DNA of 35,647 nt from Saprospiraceae bacterium (GTDB lineage Bacteria; Bacteroidota; Bacteroidia; Chitinophagales; Saprospiraceae). Where the stretch lies: contig JAHDCG010000060.1 in NCBI GenBank assembly GCA_020629965.1, positions 1 through 35,647 on the forward strand, written 5' to 3'. Every line of letters starts with the position of its first letter. Positions within the stretch are counted from its first letter, which is position 1. The notes beneath the pieces were generated by a model, which saw nothing but the letters and a program-made list of their open reading frames with translations, did not search any database and was not told the DNA's origin. Position numbers and translations under genes: made by a program. Of this stretch, positions 23,712 to 33,400 are shown piece by piece.

Positions 23712-24734
23712 TTATTTTGAGAAAAGCGGATTCCCGGTAAAAGTCTCATCGGTCAGCGCGTGTAAAAAAGTAATTAAATCTTCTTTTTCGTCGGTTGTCA
23801 GATTAAGCGGACGAATAATTTCGGAGCGATTCGGATGCGCCTTTCCGCCCGAGTTATAGTGCTCGATGACTTCGTCTAAAGTCAGCAGCGAGCCGTCGTG
23901 CATATAGGGTGCAGTGAGGGCGATATTGCGCAGCGTCGGTACTTTGAAGACGCCGATGTCGCTCTCTGCGCCGGTCAAACGGAATTTTCCCGCGTCCGCA
24001 TATTCCGCGTAAAGTCCGTTATTTTTGAAGGAATAATCGGTAAAATTAAAACCGCCGTGACAGTCGGCACAGCCCGTTTTTTCGGAGAAAAATAAAGTCA
24101 TGCCGCGTTTTTGTGCAGCGGTCAAAGCCTCGTTTTTATTTTGATAAAAACAGCGGTCGTAAGGGCTGTCGCCGCTGAGCAGACTGCGCTCGAAGCAAGC
24201 CAACGCCCGTGTAATCACAAAAGCATCCGGCGTGCGGTCATAAGCCGTTTGGCTCATTGCGACGTAGTCCGGTAATTGTTGCAATCTCTCCGCCGCCGCG
24301 ACGATATTAAAGTCAAACTCGTCGTGCTCCTGCAGCGGCACCAAGACCTGCATTTCCAAAGTCGGAACGCCGCCCTCGCGGGTGAAATACGGATGATACG
24401 CCACATTCGCCAGGGTCGGAGAATTGCGGCGACCGGGTCGATTTTCCACGCCCAAACTTACCGCCTTATCGTCACTAAATGCCAAATGCGGCGCGTGACA
24501 GGAGGCACAACTGATACTGCTGTCGGCGGACAAAACGGGGTCGAAAAACAGTTTTTTGCCCAATGCCCAACGCGACTCGGTGTGCCCGTTGCCCTCCGGG
24601 TAGGCGACCGTCGGGAAGCCCTCGGGGACTTCAGTCAAGGCGGGGAAACGCGGCGTTACTTCCGGCGTTTTCCCGTCCTTTCGACAGCCGAAAAATGTGA
24701 CGACCGACAGCAGTATGAGTGTGAAAAAGCGCAC
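23712..24734 (-). CDS. Diheme cytochrome c peroxidase/MauG/MbnH-family lipoprotein (first copy)
   Basis: A 340-residue lipoprotein with lipobox TFFGC (Cys 17), heme sites CASCH (76-80) and CADCH (222-226), and the motif TLRNIALTAPYMHDGSL. It belongs to the bacterial cytochrome c peroxidase/MauG group, which includes MbnH. The start is GTG, directly touching the TAA stop of the MbnP-like gene with no gap, so translation is probably coupled. By analogy with MbnH and MbnP, it may oxidise a tryptophan of the neighbouring MbnP-like protein. That activity is inference from family and gene order; true peroxidase activity is the alternative. Confidence 0.92.
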   Translation of the reverse strand: MRFFTLILLSVVTFFGCRKDGKTPEVTPRFPALTEVPEGFPTVAYPEGNGHTESRWALGKKLFFDPVLSADSSISCASCHAPHLAFSDDKAVSLGVENRPGRRNSPTLANVAYHPYFTREGGVPTLEMQVLVPLQEHDEFDFNIVAAAERLQQLPDYVAMSQTAYDRTPDAFVITRALACFERSLLSGDSPYDRCFYQNKNEALTAAQKRGMTLFFSEKTGCADCHGGFNFTDYSFKNNGLYAEYADAGKFRLTGAESDIGVFKVPTLRNIALTAPYMHDGSLLTLDEVIEHYNSGGKAHPNRSEIIRPLNLTTDEKEDLITFLHALTDETFTGNPLFSK

Positions 24735-25691
24735 TTATTGCACGGTAATTTTTTCGTAACCGACGGTTTTACCGTCTTGCGAAACTTGTAAAAAATACAA
24801 GCCTTTTGCCGCAATTTGTAAAGTCGTTACGTTACCGTCCGACGTTTTTTGGCTGACAAGGCGGCCGTCGGTACCGTAGAGTTGCAGCAAAACCGAGCTT
24901 GCGTCAGGGGTTTCGGTGACGATTTGTATCTGACCCGAAGCGGTCGGATTCGGGTAAACTTTCAGACTGCTCAAAGCCGTAAAGTCGGTGACTGCCGTAG
25001 TGCCCGCCTGTGAGAACACGTGGTTTTTCATGTTTTCCAAAGCCTCTTTAGCCGGACCGGTAGAACCGTGAGAAACGACTCCGCCTGCGACGTTAACGTC
25101 TTCCAAAACTTTTGCGTAATCGGCATCCAATTCGATTAAAATATTGTCGGCATCGACGGTCGGGGAGACATTTGCGCGCGTTTCAAAATAATTTTCGTCG
25201 CCCAGTCCGTGCAGTTGGTACAGTTGGTCGAGATTGTTTCCGCCTACGCCTTCCATCGCAATAAAGCGGTAACCGGCTGCCCAGCCCCAGTGCATCGAGG
25301 GGTTTTGAGGTGCGAGCGGACTGTCTGCGGGAAAAGCGGCGGGGTCTTCGTGGTTCATACCCTCATCGACGCCGACGTGAAAGCGAATTTGAGTAATATC
25401 CGTCGCATCGACCGCACCCAAATCCAAAACGGTTTCTTCGTCGGCGCGAATCAAAAAGTACAAATCGGACAGCTCGGTCGTCGTGCCGTCGTGTACGATG
25501 GTGAAGCCGGACAGGTAGTATTCCAGGCGATCGACGTTGAAACTGTGGCTCAAGTTATTCTCGGCGACGTTGTTAAAAGCGAAAGGCTCGCCGGCGAGTT
25601 TGTGATTGATTTTGAGAGAAATATTGCTTTGGGCGAAGGCACCGCAGGCAAGAAAGAAGACAAAAAAGAAAGCAGGTAATAATTTTTTCAT
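24735..25691 (-). CDS. MbnP-like copper-binding protein with T9SS sorting domain
   Basis: A 318-residue protein with signal peptide (cleavage AFA-Q near residue 20), an MbnP-like domain (about 23-230) and a C-terminal T9SS type A sorting domain (about 244-318: VYPNPTASG, LYGTDGRLVS, KGLYFLQV). The MbnP-like part has FNVDRLEYYLSGFTI, IRFHVGVDEGMNHED and PSMHWGWAAGYRFIAMEG. W135 and W137 in HWGW are the candidates for oxidation to kynurenine known from MbnP. It heads a tight operon with two MbnH-like diheme enzymes. The T9SS tail predicts export across the outer membrane, unlike periplasmic MbnP. A copper role is supported by the nearby Cus genes but not proven. Confidence 0.88.
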   Translation of the reverse strand: MKKLLPAFFFVFFLACGAFAQSNISLKINHKLAGEPFAFNNVAENNLSHSFNVDRLEYYLSGFTIVHDGTTTELSDLYFLIRADEETVLDLGAVDATDITQIRFHVGVDEGMNHEDPAAFPADSPLAPQNPSMHWGWAAGYRFIAMEGVGGNNLDQLYQLHGLGDENYFETRANVSPTVDADNILIELDADYAKVLEDVNVAGGVVSHGSTGPAKEALENMKNHVFSQAGTTAVTDFTALSSLKVYPNPTASGQIQIVTETPDASSVLLQLYGTDGRLVSQKTSDGNVTTLQIAAKGLYFLQVSQDGKTVGYEKITVQ

Positions 25692-26134
25692 AAGAAGATT
25701 TTTTTGAAAGAGGCGGTCACTGAGACCGGTGATAAAAGAAAAGCTAAAGATAGCGGATTATTTATCAAACGGCATAAAGAAAGCGGGTTTGGGAATGCAG
25801 ATTACTTTTTTTTCGGCAGGAGCGGGATATTAATTTGGTAAAGGTAAAGTTTCGGGAAAATATTCGTTTTCCGTAAAAATGCGTAATTTTATGTCTGAAA
25901 TGCAGAGGAAAAATTTTAAATCTCTTGACGAAAAGTTTTTGAAATTTCGGGATGTTTACGGCAGATTGAATTTGAAATTCGAGAGGTTCCGGGGTTTTTT
26001 AATAAAAAAACACAGCGCATTAAAATTGCTATCCGAATTAACGTCACATGCACAAAGAAAAAAACTTCGACAGAAGCGAAGGTAATCAAAGTCGCGACTC
26101 CATCGGTTCGGCTCCTTTTTAAAAAAAATGCAGA
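25692..26134. other. 443-base intergenic region, no gene seen
   Basis: Lies between the divergent MbnP-like operon and FAD-oxidase gene and should hold both promoters. I see a small hairpin CGGTC-ACTGA-GACCG near 25714 and a near-match to a minus-strand -7 box (TATCTTTA, 25743-25750). A basic 68-codon frame at 25879-26085 does not look like a real gene. Confidence 0.5.
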
Positions 26135-27514
26135 ATGGATATTGTAAACGCATTTAAACAAAAAATCAGCCCCGAAAAAGTCCTTACCGGCTCCGAACTC
26201 GACTCCCGCTACGAACACATCTGGCGCACGGATACTCCGCTGCTTGCCCGCGCCCTCTGTCTGCCCGCGACGACCGAGGAAGTTTCGGAAATTATGAAAA
26301 TCTGCCGTGCCGCCGGGCAAAAAGTGAGCGTACACGGCGGTTTGACCAACTTGGTCGGCGGCACTAAAACCGCTGCGGACGAGGTCGTTATTTCTTTGGA
26401 AAAGCTGAATAAAATCGAAGAAATCGACCCGCACAGCCGCACCGTCACGGTGCAGGCAGGCGTGATATTGGAGGAAATGCAGCGTGCGGTCGATGCGAAA
26501 GATTTGTTATTTCCGTTGAGTTTCGGGGCGAAGGGTTCGGCGCAAATCGGCGGGATGATTTCGACAAATGCGGGCGGTTTGCAGGTTTTTCGCTACGGTA
26601 TGACGCGCAATTTGGTGTTAGGATTAGAAGCCGTGCTGCCCGACGGCACCGTCATTTCTTCGCTCAAAAAAATCATCAAAGACAACTCGGGCTATGACCT
26701 CAAGCAACTGTTCATCGGCTCCGAAGGTACACTCGGCATTGTAACCAAAGCAGTGCTGAAATTGGTCGAAAAACCGCAAAGTCGCGTCAGTGCTTTTATC
26801 GCTTTTAACGACTACGAAAAAACGGTCGGCTTTCTCAAATACGCTGACCGCCGCCTCGCCGGTACGCTCAGCAGTTACGAACTCATTTGGCAGGAAACCT
26901 ACAAGGTGATGACCTCGCCGCCGGCGCAAATGAAACCGCCTTTACCGCAAAATTATCGGTACTACGTGCTGCTCGAAGGACTCGGCAGCGACCCGACCGC
27001 CGACCGCGCCCGTTTGTTAAAAATGCTCGAAGAGGCTTTTGAAAAAGGCATGATAGAAGACGCCGCGCCGGCAAATACCGAGGCGGATATGACGTGGTTT
27101 TGGACGATACGCGAAGACGTACATGTCGTCAAATCCGCCGCGCCGCATGACCATCATTTCGACATCAGTCTGCCGATTGCGGAGATAGGTCGGGTGACGG
27201 AGGAAATCAAAAATGAGTTATACAAAATACCCGAAGTCATCAACGTTTTTCCGTTCGGACACATTGCCGACGGTAATATTCATCTCATTATCGGCAAGGA
27301 AAACGCAGGTGCGGAATTGAAAGAAAAAATCGACCGCACCGTTTACGCACCGCTTAAAGCCTTAGGCGGTTCGGTGTCGGCGGAACACGGTATCGGCGTC
27401 GATAAAAAGGCGTATTTGTCTTACAGCCGCACAGAGGCAGAGATAAATTTGATGCGCCTTTTGAAGCGGACTTTAGACCCGAAAGGTATTCTGAATGCGG
27501 GCAAAATCATTTAG
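26135..27514 (+). CDS. FAD-linked oxidase (GlcD/D-lactate dehydrogenase type)
   Basis: A 459-residue flavoprotein of the FAD-binding type 4 family, which oxidises D-2-hydroxy acids such as D-lactate, glycolate or 2-hydroxyglutarate. FAD-binding motifs are HGGLTNLVGGTK (about 67-78), GGMISTNAGGLQVFRYGMTR and LFIGSEGTLGIVTKA. The C-terminal substrate domain has FPFGHIADGNIHLI and SAEHGIGVDKKAYL. The length is normal for the single-domain dehydrogenases without Fe-S modules. The exact substrate cannot be told. Its 3' end overlaps by 8 bases the end of the convergent DUF2237 gene. Confidence 0.92.
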   Translation: MDIVNAFKQKISPEKVLTGSELDSRYEHIWRTDTPLLARALCLPATTEEVSEIMKICRAAGQKVSVHGGLTNLVGGTKTAADEVVISLEKLNKIEEIDPHSRTVTVQAGVILEEMQRAVDAKDLLFPLSFGAKGSAQIGGMISTNAGGLQVFRYGMTRNLVLGLEAVLPDGTVISSLKKIIKDNSGYDLKQLFIGSEGTLGIVTKAVLKLVEKPQSRVSAFIAFNDYEKTVGFLKYADRRLAGTLSSYELIWQETYKVMTSPPAQMKPPLPQNYRYYVLLEGLGSDPTADRARLLKMLEEAFEKGMIEDAAPANTEADMTWFWTIREDVHVVKSAAPHDHHFDISLPIAEIGRVTEEIKNELYKIPEVINVFPFGHIADGNIHLIIGKENAGAELKEKIDRTVYAPLKALGGSVSAEHGIGVDKKAYLSYSRTEAEINLMRLLKRTLDPKGILNAGKII

Positions 27515-27962
27515 CGATTTTGGCGTGCTTGCGCAAGTCTTCCATAGTCACCGTCTGCAAAGCCTTCTCGTGGGTGCCTTCCAAAAAAACCGGCGGCGCG
27601 ACTCCGGCCGTCATCGCTTCCTTCCAACGCGACACGCACAGACACCATTTATCGCCTGCTTTCAGACCGGGAAAGTGACTGCCGACCGGGTCTTTCAGAT
27701 TGTTGCCGCAGCTTGCCGAGTAGTTCAAAAATGCGTCCGTCATTTCGGCGCAAACGACGTGTACGCCTCGGTCGCGGGCGTCGGTGTTGCAGTAGCCGTC
27801 GCGGTGCCAGCCGGTCAGCGGCTCGAAGCAGCAGGCTTGCAGTTCCGTGCCGAGCACATTTTTCGGGGCAGGGGAGGCATTGTCATTTTTCATGTCGAAA
27901 GTGTTGAAAGCGGTGAGGGTGATGAGAATAATTATTGCTGAAATGAAGCTGATTTTTTGCAT
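27507..27962 (-). CDS. DUF2237 family protein with N-terminal hydrophobic segment
   Basis: A 151-residue protein. Residues from about 35 match DUF2237: NVLGTELQACCFEPLTGWHR, DGYCNT, RGVHVVCAEMTDAFLNYS, KAGDKWCLCVSRWKEA and GVAPPVFLEGTHEKAL. Family function is unknown, with many conserved cysteines. The first 22 residues (ISFISAIIILITLTAF) are hydrophobic, so this copy may be exported or anchored, unlike typical cytosolic members. A later ATG at 27893 (MKNDNASPAPKNVLG) would give the usual soluble form. It overlaps the convergent FAD-oxidase gene by 8 bases. Confidence 0.9.
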   Translation of the reverse strand: MQKISFISAIIILITLTAFNTFDMKNDNASPAPKNVLGTELQACCFEPLTGWHRDGYCNTDARDRGVHVVCAEMTDAFLNYSASCGNNLKDPVGSHFPGLKAGDKWCLCVSRWKEAMTAGVAPPVFLEGTHEKALQTVTMEDLRKHAKIAK

Positions 27963-28082
27963 GATTTTGAGATTGCGGGAAGATGAAAACGGAAGTCGTC
28001 TGTCGTGAAAGGGAATGGAAAAAAGCGGCTTTTGTTCATAAAAAAATCAAAACACCCCGGTATATCTGCGGCAACGAGCGGT

Positions 28083-28688
28083 TCAAAACCCCCTTCGCAC
28101 CCCCGCCTTAAATATCACCGCCGCCGGCGCGCCCGGAATGACGCTCACGTCGATTTCCCAATCATTTTTCAGTTGCCAAATAAAATCCACCTCGCCGCCG
28201 AGCGGAAAAAAGCGGTACTGATATTTCTCGTTTTTAGTCGTGCGGTCGCCGTAAAAAGGGTCTAAGACGCGACCCGGATAAATGCGGTTCCAATTTTCGC
28301 GCACAAAAAATGCCGGTCCGAGACCCGCCGTCACGTAAAACTTTTTTCCCTGCTTTTTCCAAAAATCACGACGCAGTGCCGCGTGTACAAAACCCGCATT
28401 GTTAAAGCCGCTGTCCTTGTACCAACCCGCCGAAAAGCGCAGGTGCATCTTCGGTTTTTTGCGCCAAAAATACCAATCACCGTTGACTACCGGACCGGGG
28501 ATAAAAACCACAAAACCGCCGGGGTCTAAGCGCAAATCATAGCGCTGCGGATTGCCGGTCTTGAAAGTATGCACCACGAAAGTCATCGTCTGCAAACCGA
28601 TTTTGAAAGTGCGTGCGGCGGTCGTATCCTGTTGAGCGTGCAAAAGAAAAGGAAACAGGAGACAAAACAGGAGAATTTTTTTCGGCAT
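28083..28688 (-). CDS. Exported protein of unknown function, probable outer-membrane beta-barrel
   Basis: A 201-residue protein with a clear signal peptide (ILLFCLLFPFLLHAQ, cleavage near 18-19) and alternating aromatic beta-strand segments such as KMHLRFSAGWYKDSGF, KKFYVTAGLGPAFFVRENW and YQYRFFPLGGEVDFIWQL, typical of small outer-membrane barrels. It ends in a terminal Phe (GVRRGF), as many outer-membrane proteins do. I recognise no named family. It stands alone between DUF2237 and the divergent sbcD; the 120 bases between it and the DUF2237 gene start show nothing. Confidence 0.75.
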   Translation of the reverse strand: MPKKILLFCLLFPFLLHAQQDTTAARTFKIGLQTMTFVVHTFKTGNPQRYDLRLDPGGFVVFIPGPVVNGDWYFWRKKPKMHLRFSAGWYKDSGFNNAGFVHAALRRDFWKKQGKKFYVTAGLGPAFFVRENWNRIYPGRVLDPFYGDRTTKNEKYQYRFFPLGGEVDFIWQLKNDWEIDVSVIPGAPAAVIFKAGVRRGF

Positions 28689-28740
28689 AAGGTCGGAAGA
28701 GTTTTTTTGCTGTGTTTCGGATTATCTGCATTTCGCTGCG

Positions 28741-28748
28741 CAAAAATA
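28741..28748 (-). promoter_or_regulatory. Weak -7 box candidate for the beta-barrel gene
   Basis: The minus strand reads TATTTTTG, matching TAnnTTTG, about 53 bases upstream of the ATG. No -33 partner is visible, so it may be chance in an A/T-rich stretch. Confidence 0.3.
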
Positions 28749-28855
28749 TGTAACATTATCCGAACTTTTAATATATGAATTTTGACGCACCGAATTAAGC
28801 GGGCTACCTCGTCGAATTTTCTTAATATTGCCCTCCTAAAAATTACGGGAAAAAC

Positions 28856-30085
28856 ATGAATATACTCCATACCGCCGACTGGCATCTCGGCAAAAAAACC
28901 GACGGCATCGACCGCCTGCCCGAGCAGCAAAAAGTCCTCGCCGAAATCTGTACTGTCGCCGACCGCGAAAATGCGGATGTCGTCATCGTCGCCGGCGATC
29001 TTTTCGACACCGTCAATCCTTCCAATCAAGCCGAAAAGCTGTACTACAAAACGCTCAAACGCCTGACCAATCAAGGCAAACGTCCCGTCATCGCCATCGC
29101 CGGCAATCACGACTCGCCGTACCGCATCGAAAATCCGATACCGCTCGCGCAGGAATGCGGCATCATTTTCAGCGGTTTTCCGCATACACAAATCGAACCG
29201 TTTACCTCCGACGCCGGCGTGAAAATCACCAAATCCGCCCCGGGTTTTATCGAAATCGAACTGCCGCAATACGACTACCCGCTGCGCGTTTTGCTGACCC
29301 CTTACGCCAATGAATTTCGCCTGAAAAAATACCTCGGCGCGGAAGACCGAGAAGAAGGACTGCGCACTCTTCTGACCGAACACTGGCAGGAAAACGCCGA
29401 TAAATATTGCGACGAAAAAGGCGTAAATATTTTAACGACACATTTATTCGTCACCAAAAAAGACAACACCCCCGCGCCGGATGCCGAAAACATTGAACCC
29501 GAAGGCGAAAAGCCCATTTTGCATGTCGGCGGCGCACAAGCGATTTACACCGAAAACTTTCCCGAGCAACTGCAATACGTCGCCCTCGGACACCTGCACC
29601 GACAGCAGGAAGTGGCCGCCGCGCCCTGCCCGATAGTGTACAGCAGCAGCATTTTGGCATATAGTTTTGCCGAAGAAAATCAGACAAAATACGTGATGTC
29701 GGTCGAAATCGAACCCGGCAAATCCGCCGCAACCGAACGCATCGCCCTCAAGGAAGGAAAGCGACTGCACCGCAAAACCTTTGAAAAAGTCGAACCTGCC
29801 GTCGCTTGGTTAAACGAAAATCCCGACACTCTCGTCGAGCTGACCATCGTAACCGACGACTACCTCACCGGCACGGAACGCCGCTTGCTGCTGAATGCGC
29901 ACGACGGTATTGTCGCGCTCATCCCGCGCGTACTGAATACCGAAAGCTACGACCTGCCCGAAAACAACATCGACCTCGGGCGCAGCACGGAAGAACTTTT
30001 TATCGACTTTTTTAAGAAAAATAAAAACGGTCAGGAACCGAACGAGGAAATTATGGCGATTTTAAAAGAAGTATTGGGAGAATGA
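28856..30085 (+). CDS. sbcD: SbcD, nuclease subunit of the SbcCD DNA-end processing complex
   Basis: A 409-residue Mre11-type metallophosphoesterase. Motifs are HTADWHLGK (H5, D8, H10), GDLFDTVNPS (about 48), AIAGNHDSPYR (about 82) and the later ALGHLHRQQ (about 245), providing the di-metal site. With SbcC it opens DNA hairpins and trims double-strand ends in the cytoplasm. sbcC follows on the same strand after an unusually long 369-base spacer filled with repeats, so the two may not be tightly coupled. Length is typical. Confidence 0.96.
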   Translation: MNILHTADWHLGKKTDGIDRLPEQQKVLAEICTVADRENADVVIVAGDLFDTVNPSNQAEKLYYKTLKRLTNQGKRPVIAIAGNHDSPYRIENPIPLAQECGIIFSGFPHTQIEPFTSDAGVKITKSAPGFIEIELPQYDYPLRVLLTPYANEFRLKKYLGAEDREEGLRTLLTEHWQENADKYCDEKGVNILTTHLFVTKKDNTPAPDAENIEPEGEKPILHVGGAQAIYTENFPEQLQYVALGHLHRQQEVAAAPCPIVYSSSILAYSFAEENQTKYVMSVEIEPGKSAATERIALKEGKRLHRKTFEKVEPAVAWLNENPDTLVELTIVTDDYLTGTERRLLLNAHDGIVALIPRVLNTESYDLPENNIDLGRSTEELFIDFFKKNKNGQEPNEEIMAILKEVLGE

Positions 30086-30088
30086 AAT

Positions 30089-30446
30089 GATGTACGAATT
30101 CCGATGTACGATGTACGAGTTTGGCTTTCGTTTTACTTTTTACTTTACGGAAATACTTGAAATTCAATTCTTCGTAAATTAATTTTAAATTACTCAACAA
30201 ACGAATTATAAACGAAAAAACAACAACTATGTCATCATTCTGAAATTCAGAAAAGGACCACCCCGTAGAGACGTTGCACTGCGACGTCTTGCCAAGAAAA
30301 AACACGACCCGCAAAATTTCCCCCGAAAATAATATTTCAAGAAAAAAAACTAAACTAAAACTAAACCCAAATCCCAAAGCAAAAATTCATCGTACATCGT
30401 ACATCGTACATCGTACATCGTACATCGTACATCGTACATCGTAAAT
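30089..30446. repeat. 7-bp tandem repeats in inverted orientation between sbcD and sbcC
   Basis: Left: GATGTACGA copies at 30089-30119. Right: CGTACAT repeated in tandem about eight times (30388-30446). Right is the complement of left, so the spacer is flanked by inverted repeats. Inside, AGACGTTGCACTGCGACGTC (about 30269) forms a small hairpin. No gene is seen in the 369 bases between sbcD and sbcC. Confidence 0.85.
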
Positions 30447-30454
30447 CACAATCC

Positions 30455-33400
30455 ATGTTACCGTTACAACTAAAAATCCAAGGCATCTATTCTTACCGCG
30501 AAGAGCAAACCATTGACTTCGCCACGCTGACGCAGGGTCAACTTTTCGGGATATTCGGGGCGGTCGGCAGCGGAAAATCTACGATATTGGAAGCGATGTC
30601 TTTGGCTTTATACGACAAAACGGAGCGATTCGGCAGCGGCAGCGGCGGACGCAATTATAATATGATGAACCTGAAATCGGATGTGCTGTCGGTCGTCTTC
30701 GATTTTCGGGCGGGCAACGGGTCGGACTATCGGTTCTCGGTAGAGGCATCGCGCAATTCCAAAAATTTCGAGAAAGTCAAGACTTTTCAGCGGGCAAGTT
30801 ATGTCAGGCAGGCGGGGGAATGGGTGCCGACGGCGGAAACGGCGGAGGAAATTATCGGACTGAATTACGAAAACTTTCACCGGACGGTTATCATTCCGCA
30901 GGGCAAATTTTCCGAGTTTTTGCAGTTGACCGACGCGAAGCGGTCGGAGATGATGCAGGAAATTTTTCAGCTGGACAAATACGATTTGAAAGACGCGGCG
31001 GGCAAAATATTAAGCCGGCAAAAGGACTTGATTACCGGCTTGGAAGGTAATTTGCTTTCTTACGAAGATATTTCCGAAGACCTTTTGCAAGCAACAAAAA
31101 ATACTGCCGCCGAAAAGCAAAAAGAGCAAAAGGCAGTAGCCGAAAATTTGGAAAAAGCGCAGGCGGATTTACGGGAAGCGGAAAAATTGCAAGCCGTATT
31201 TGCGGAAATGAAAACCGCCGCCGGGCAGTTGGAAAAACTCAAAGCCGAAGAGCAAAAATACGCGGATTTGAAACTGCAAATCAAACAAACCCGCGAGTGC
31301 CGCGAGAAATTTTTGCCGCTGACCGAAAAGCGAGACGGTCTGCAAAACGACACGGCGGCGGGTGAAAAAGAATACGCGCGGCAGGAAGAGGCTTTGGCGG
31401 AAAATGAAAAAATCTCAGAGGTGAAAAATGCGGAGTACACGGATGTCAAAGCGATTTATGACACCCGCGAAGCAGCTAAAAATCGGGCGGAGGAGTTACT
31501 TAAAATTCTGAAAATCAATGACTTGGAAGAAGAGACGCAGGAATGTGAAGAGCGATTGAGAAAAGGCGAGAGCATGGTTGTCGAATTGCGAAAGCAGGTA
31601 AAAACAAAACAAGCGGAAGCCGAAAAACTGACCGCTGCCGTCGAAAAAGCCAACGCCGAAAAACCCGATAGCACCGAACTGACCGAGCTGCAAATTTGGT
31701 ACGCCGAGCACAAAACCTGCGGCAAAGAAGTGCAACGGGTGCGCGGCGAACGCGATGCCGCCGATGCCGCTTATAAAGCAACGACAACGGGCTTTAAAAC
31801 CGTTTTGGAAGAAGCCGGCTGCCCCGTCAACGGCGGCGGTTTAAAGGCAGCCGCCAAGCAACTCGAAACCGAAAAAGAGCGCGTCATTGCCGAGACGGAA
31901 GCCAAGCAGAAAGCAGCGGACGACCTCAGATTGCACGGAAAATTGGAAGAATTTGCCGCCAAACTGCACGAGGGAGAACCCTGTCCGGTCTGCGGCGCAA
32001 CGGAACATCCGCAGCTTTTGGACTCGGAAGAAAATCTGAAAAAGCTGACCGGAATCGAAGCGGATATCGAGCAGTTGAAAAAGCGTCGAGAGCAACTGAC
32101 CGCCTGCATTCGCCAAACCGACAGCCTTTTGGCGCAGGCGAAAGAGCAGTACAGCCATTTGCAAAAAAAGGAAAAAGAGCTGACCGAAAAAGAGGAGAAC
32201 GAGCGCAAACACCGCGCGTCTTTTCCCGGTAAAACATTTAAAATCGACGAAGAAGAAAAAGTAAAAGCAGCGGCACAGCGGGTAAAAGAAACGGAAGAGC
32301 GGATAAAAAATTTAGTACAAGAAGAGAAAAAAATTCTGCTCGAAATCAAACACACCGAGCAAAAAGAACGGAAATCCGCCGACCTTTTGGCAAGTATAAA
32401 AACAACGCTCGCCGCCAAAAACAGCGAAAAAGAAACGCTGCTGCGACAACTGAAAGTCTTGGAACACAAAGATTTTGTGACTGCGGCGGCAACGGATTTA
32501 CGGCAAGAAGCGGAGGTAATCAAAAGCAAAATCGCAGCGGCGGAACGCCGATACGAGATTTTGGATAAAGAAATCGACGCGCTGCGCAAGGAGATAAATT
32601 CGCTCGCCGGACAGATGAAACAAACCGCTAAGCAAAACGACACATTGCGCAAAAAAGCAGCGCAAACCGAAAAAGAACTCGCCGAAAAAATCGCCGCTTC
32701 CGACTACGCGGACGAAAGTGCCGTGCAGCAAATTTTAGCCGCTCGACTCGATACCGACCGAGCCGAAAACGACTGCGAGATGTACAACGACAATTTCAAA
32801 AAAGCCGAAGCCGACGTCAAGCGTTTGGAAATTTTGACCGCAGGTCGGGTTTTCGATGCCGCCGATTTTGCGGAAAAACAAGCGCAAGCGGAAAAATTGA
32901 ATACCGAGCAAAAGCAAATTATCGAACGCATCGGAGAGTTGAAAAATCGCATAAAAGAACTGAAAGAAAATCTGGAGAAAAAAGCGGAATTGGAAAAGCA
33001 ACTCACCGCCGCCCGTCTGCGCGAAGACAACATCAAAATACTTTTTAATCTGTTTTCGGGTAAAAAATTTGTGGACTACATCTCTTCCGTGCAGTTGCAA
33101 AATCTTTGTAACGCTGCCAATGCTCGCTTTAAGAAACTGACAAACGAGCGGTTGCGTTTAGAATTGGACAAGAATAAATTTATCGTGCGCGACTACCTCA
33201 ACGGCGGCAAAACCCGCAGTGCGCGCACCCTTTCCGGCGGTCAAACCTTCCAGGCCTCCCTCTCGCTCGCCCTCGCTCTCGCCGAAAGCGTGCAGCAGCA
33301 AAACCGCGCCGAGCAAAATTTCTTTTTTCTCGACGAGGGCTTTGGTACGCAGGACAAGCAATCTTTGCAAGCCGTTTTTGAAGCCTTAAAATCGCTGCGC

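Noticed and set aside
25879-26085. 68-codon plus-strand frame before the FAD oxidase
   Set aside because: Lys/Arg-rich, no motif and no good start signal; probably chance in A/T-rich DNA.
31771-32652. 293-codon minus-strand open frame inside sbcC
   Set aside because: Ser/Cys/Phe-rich composition from the complement of Lys/Glu-rich coiled-coil codons; no family features.
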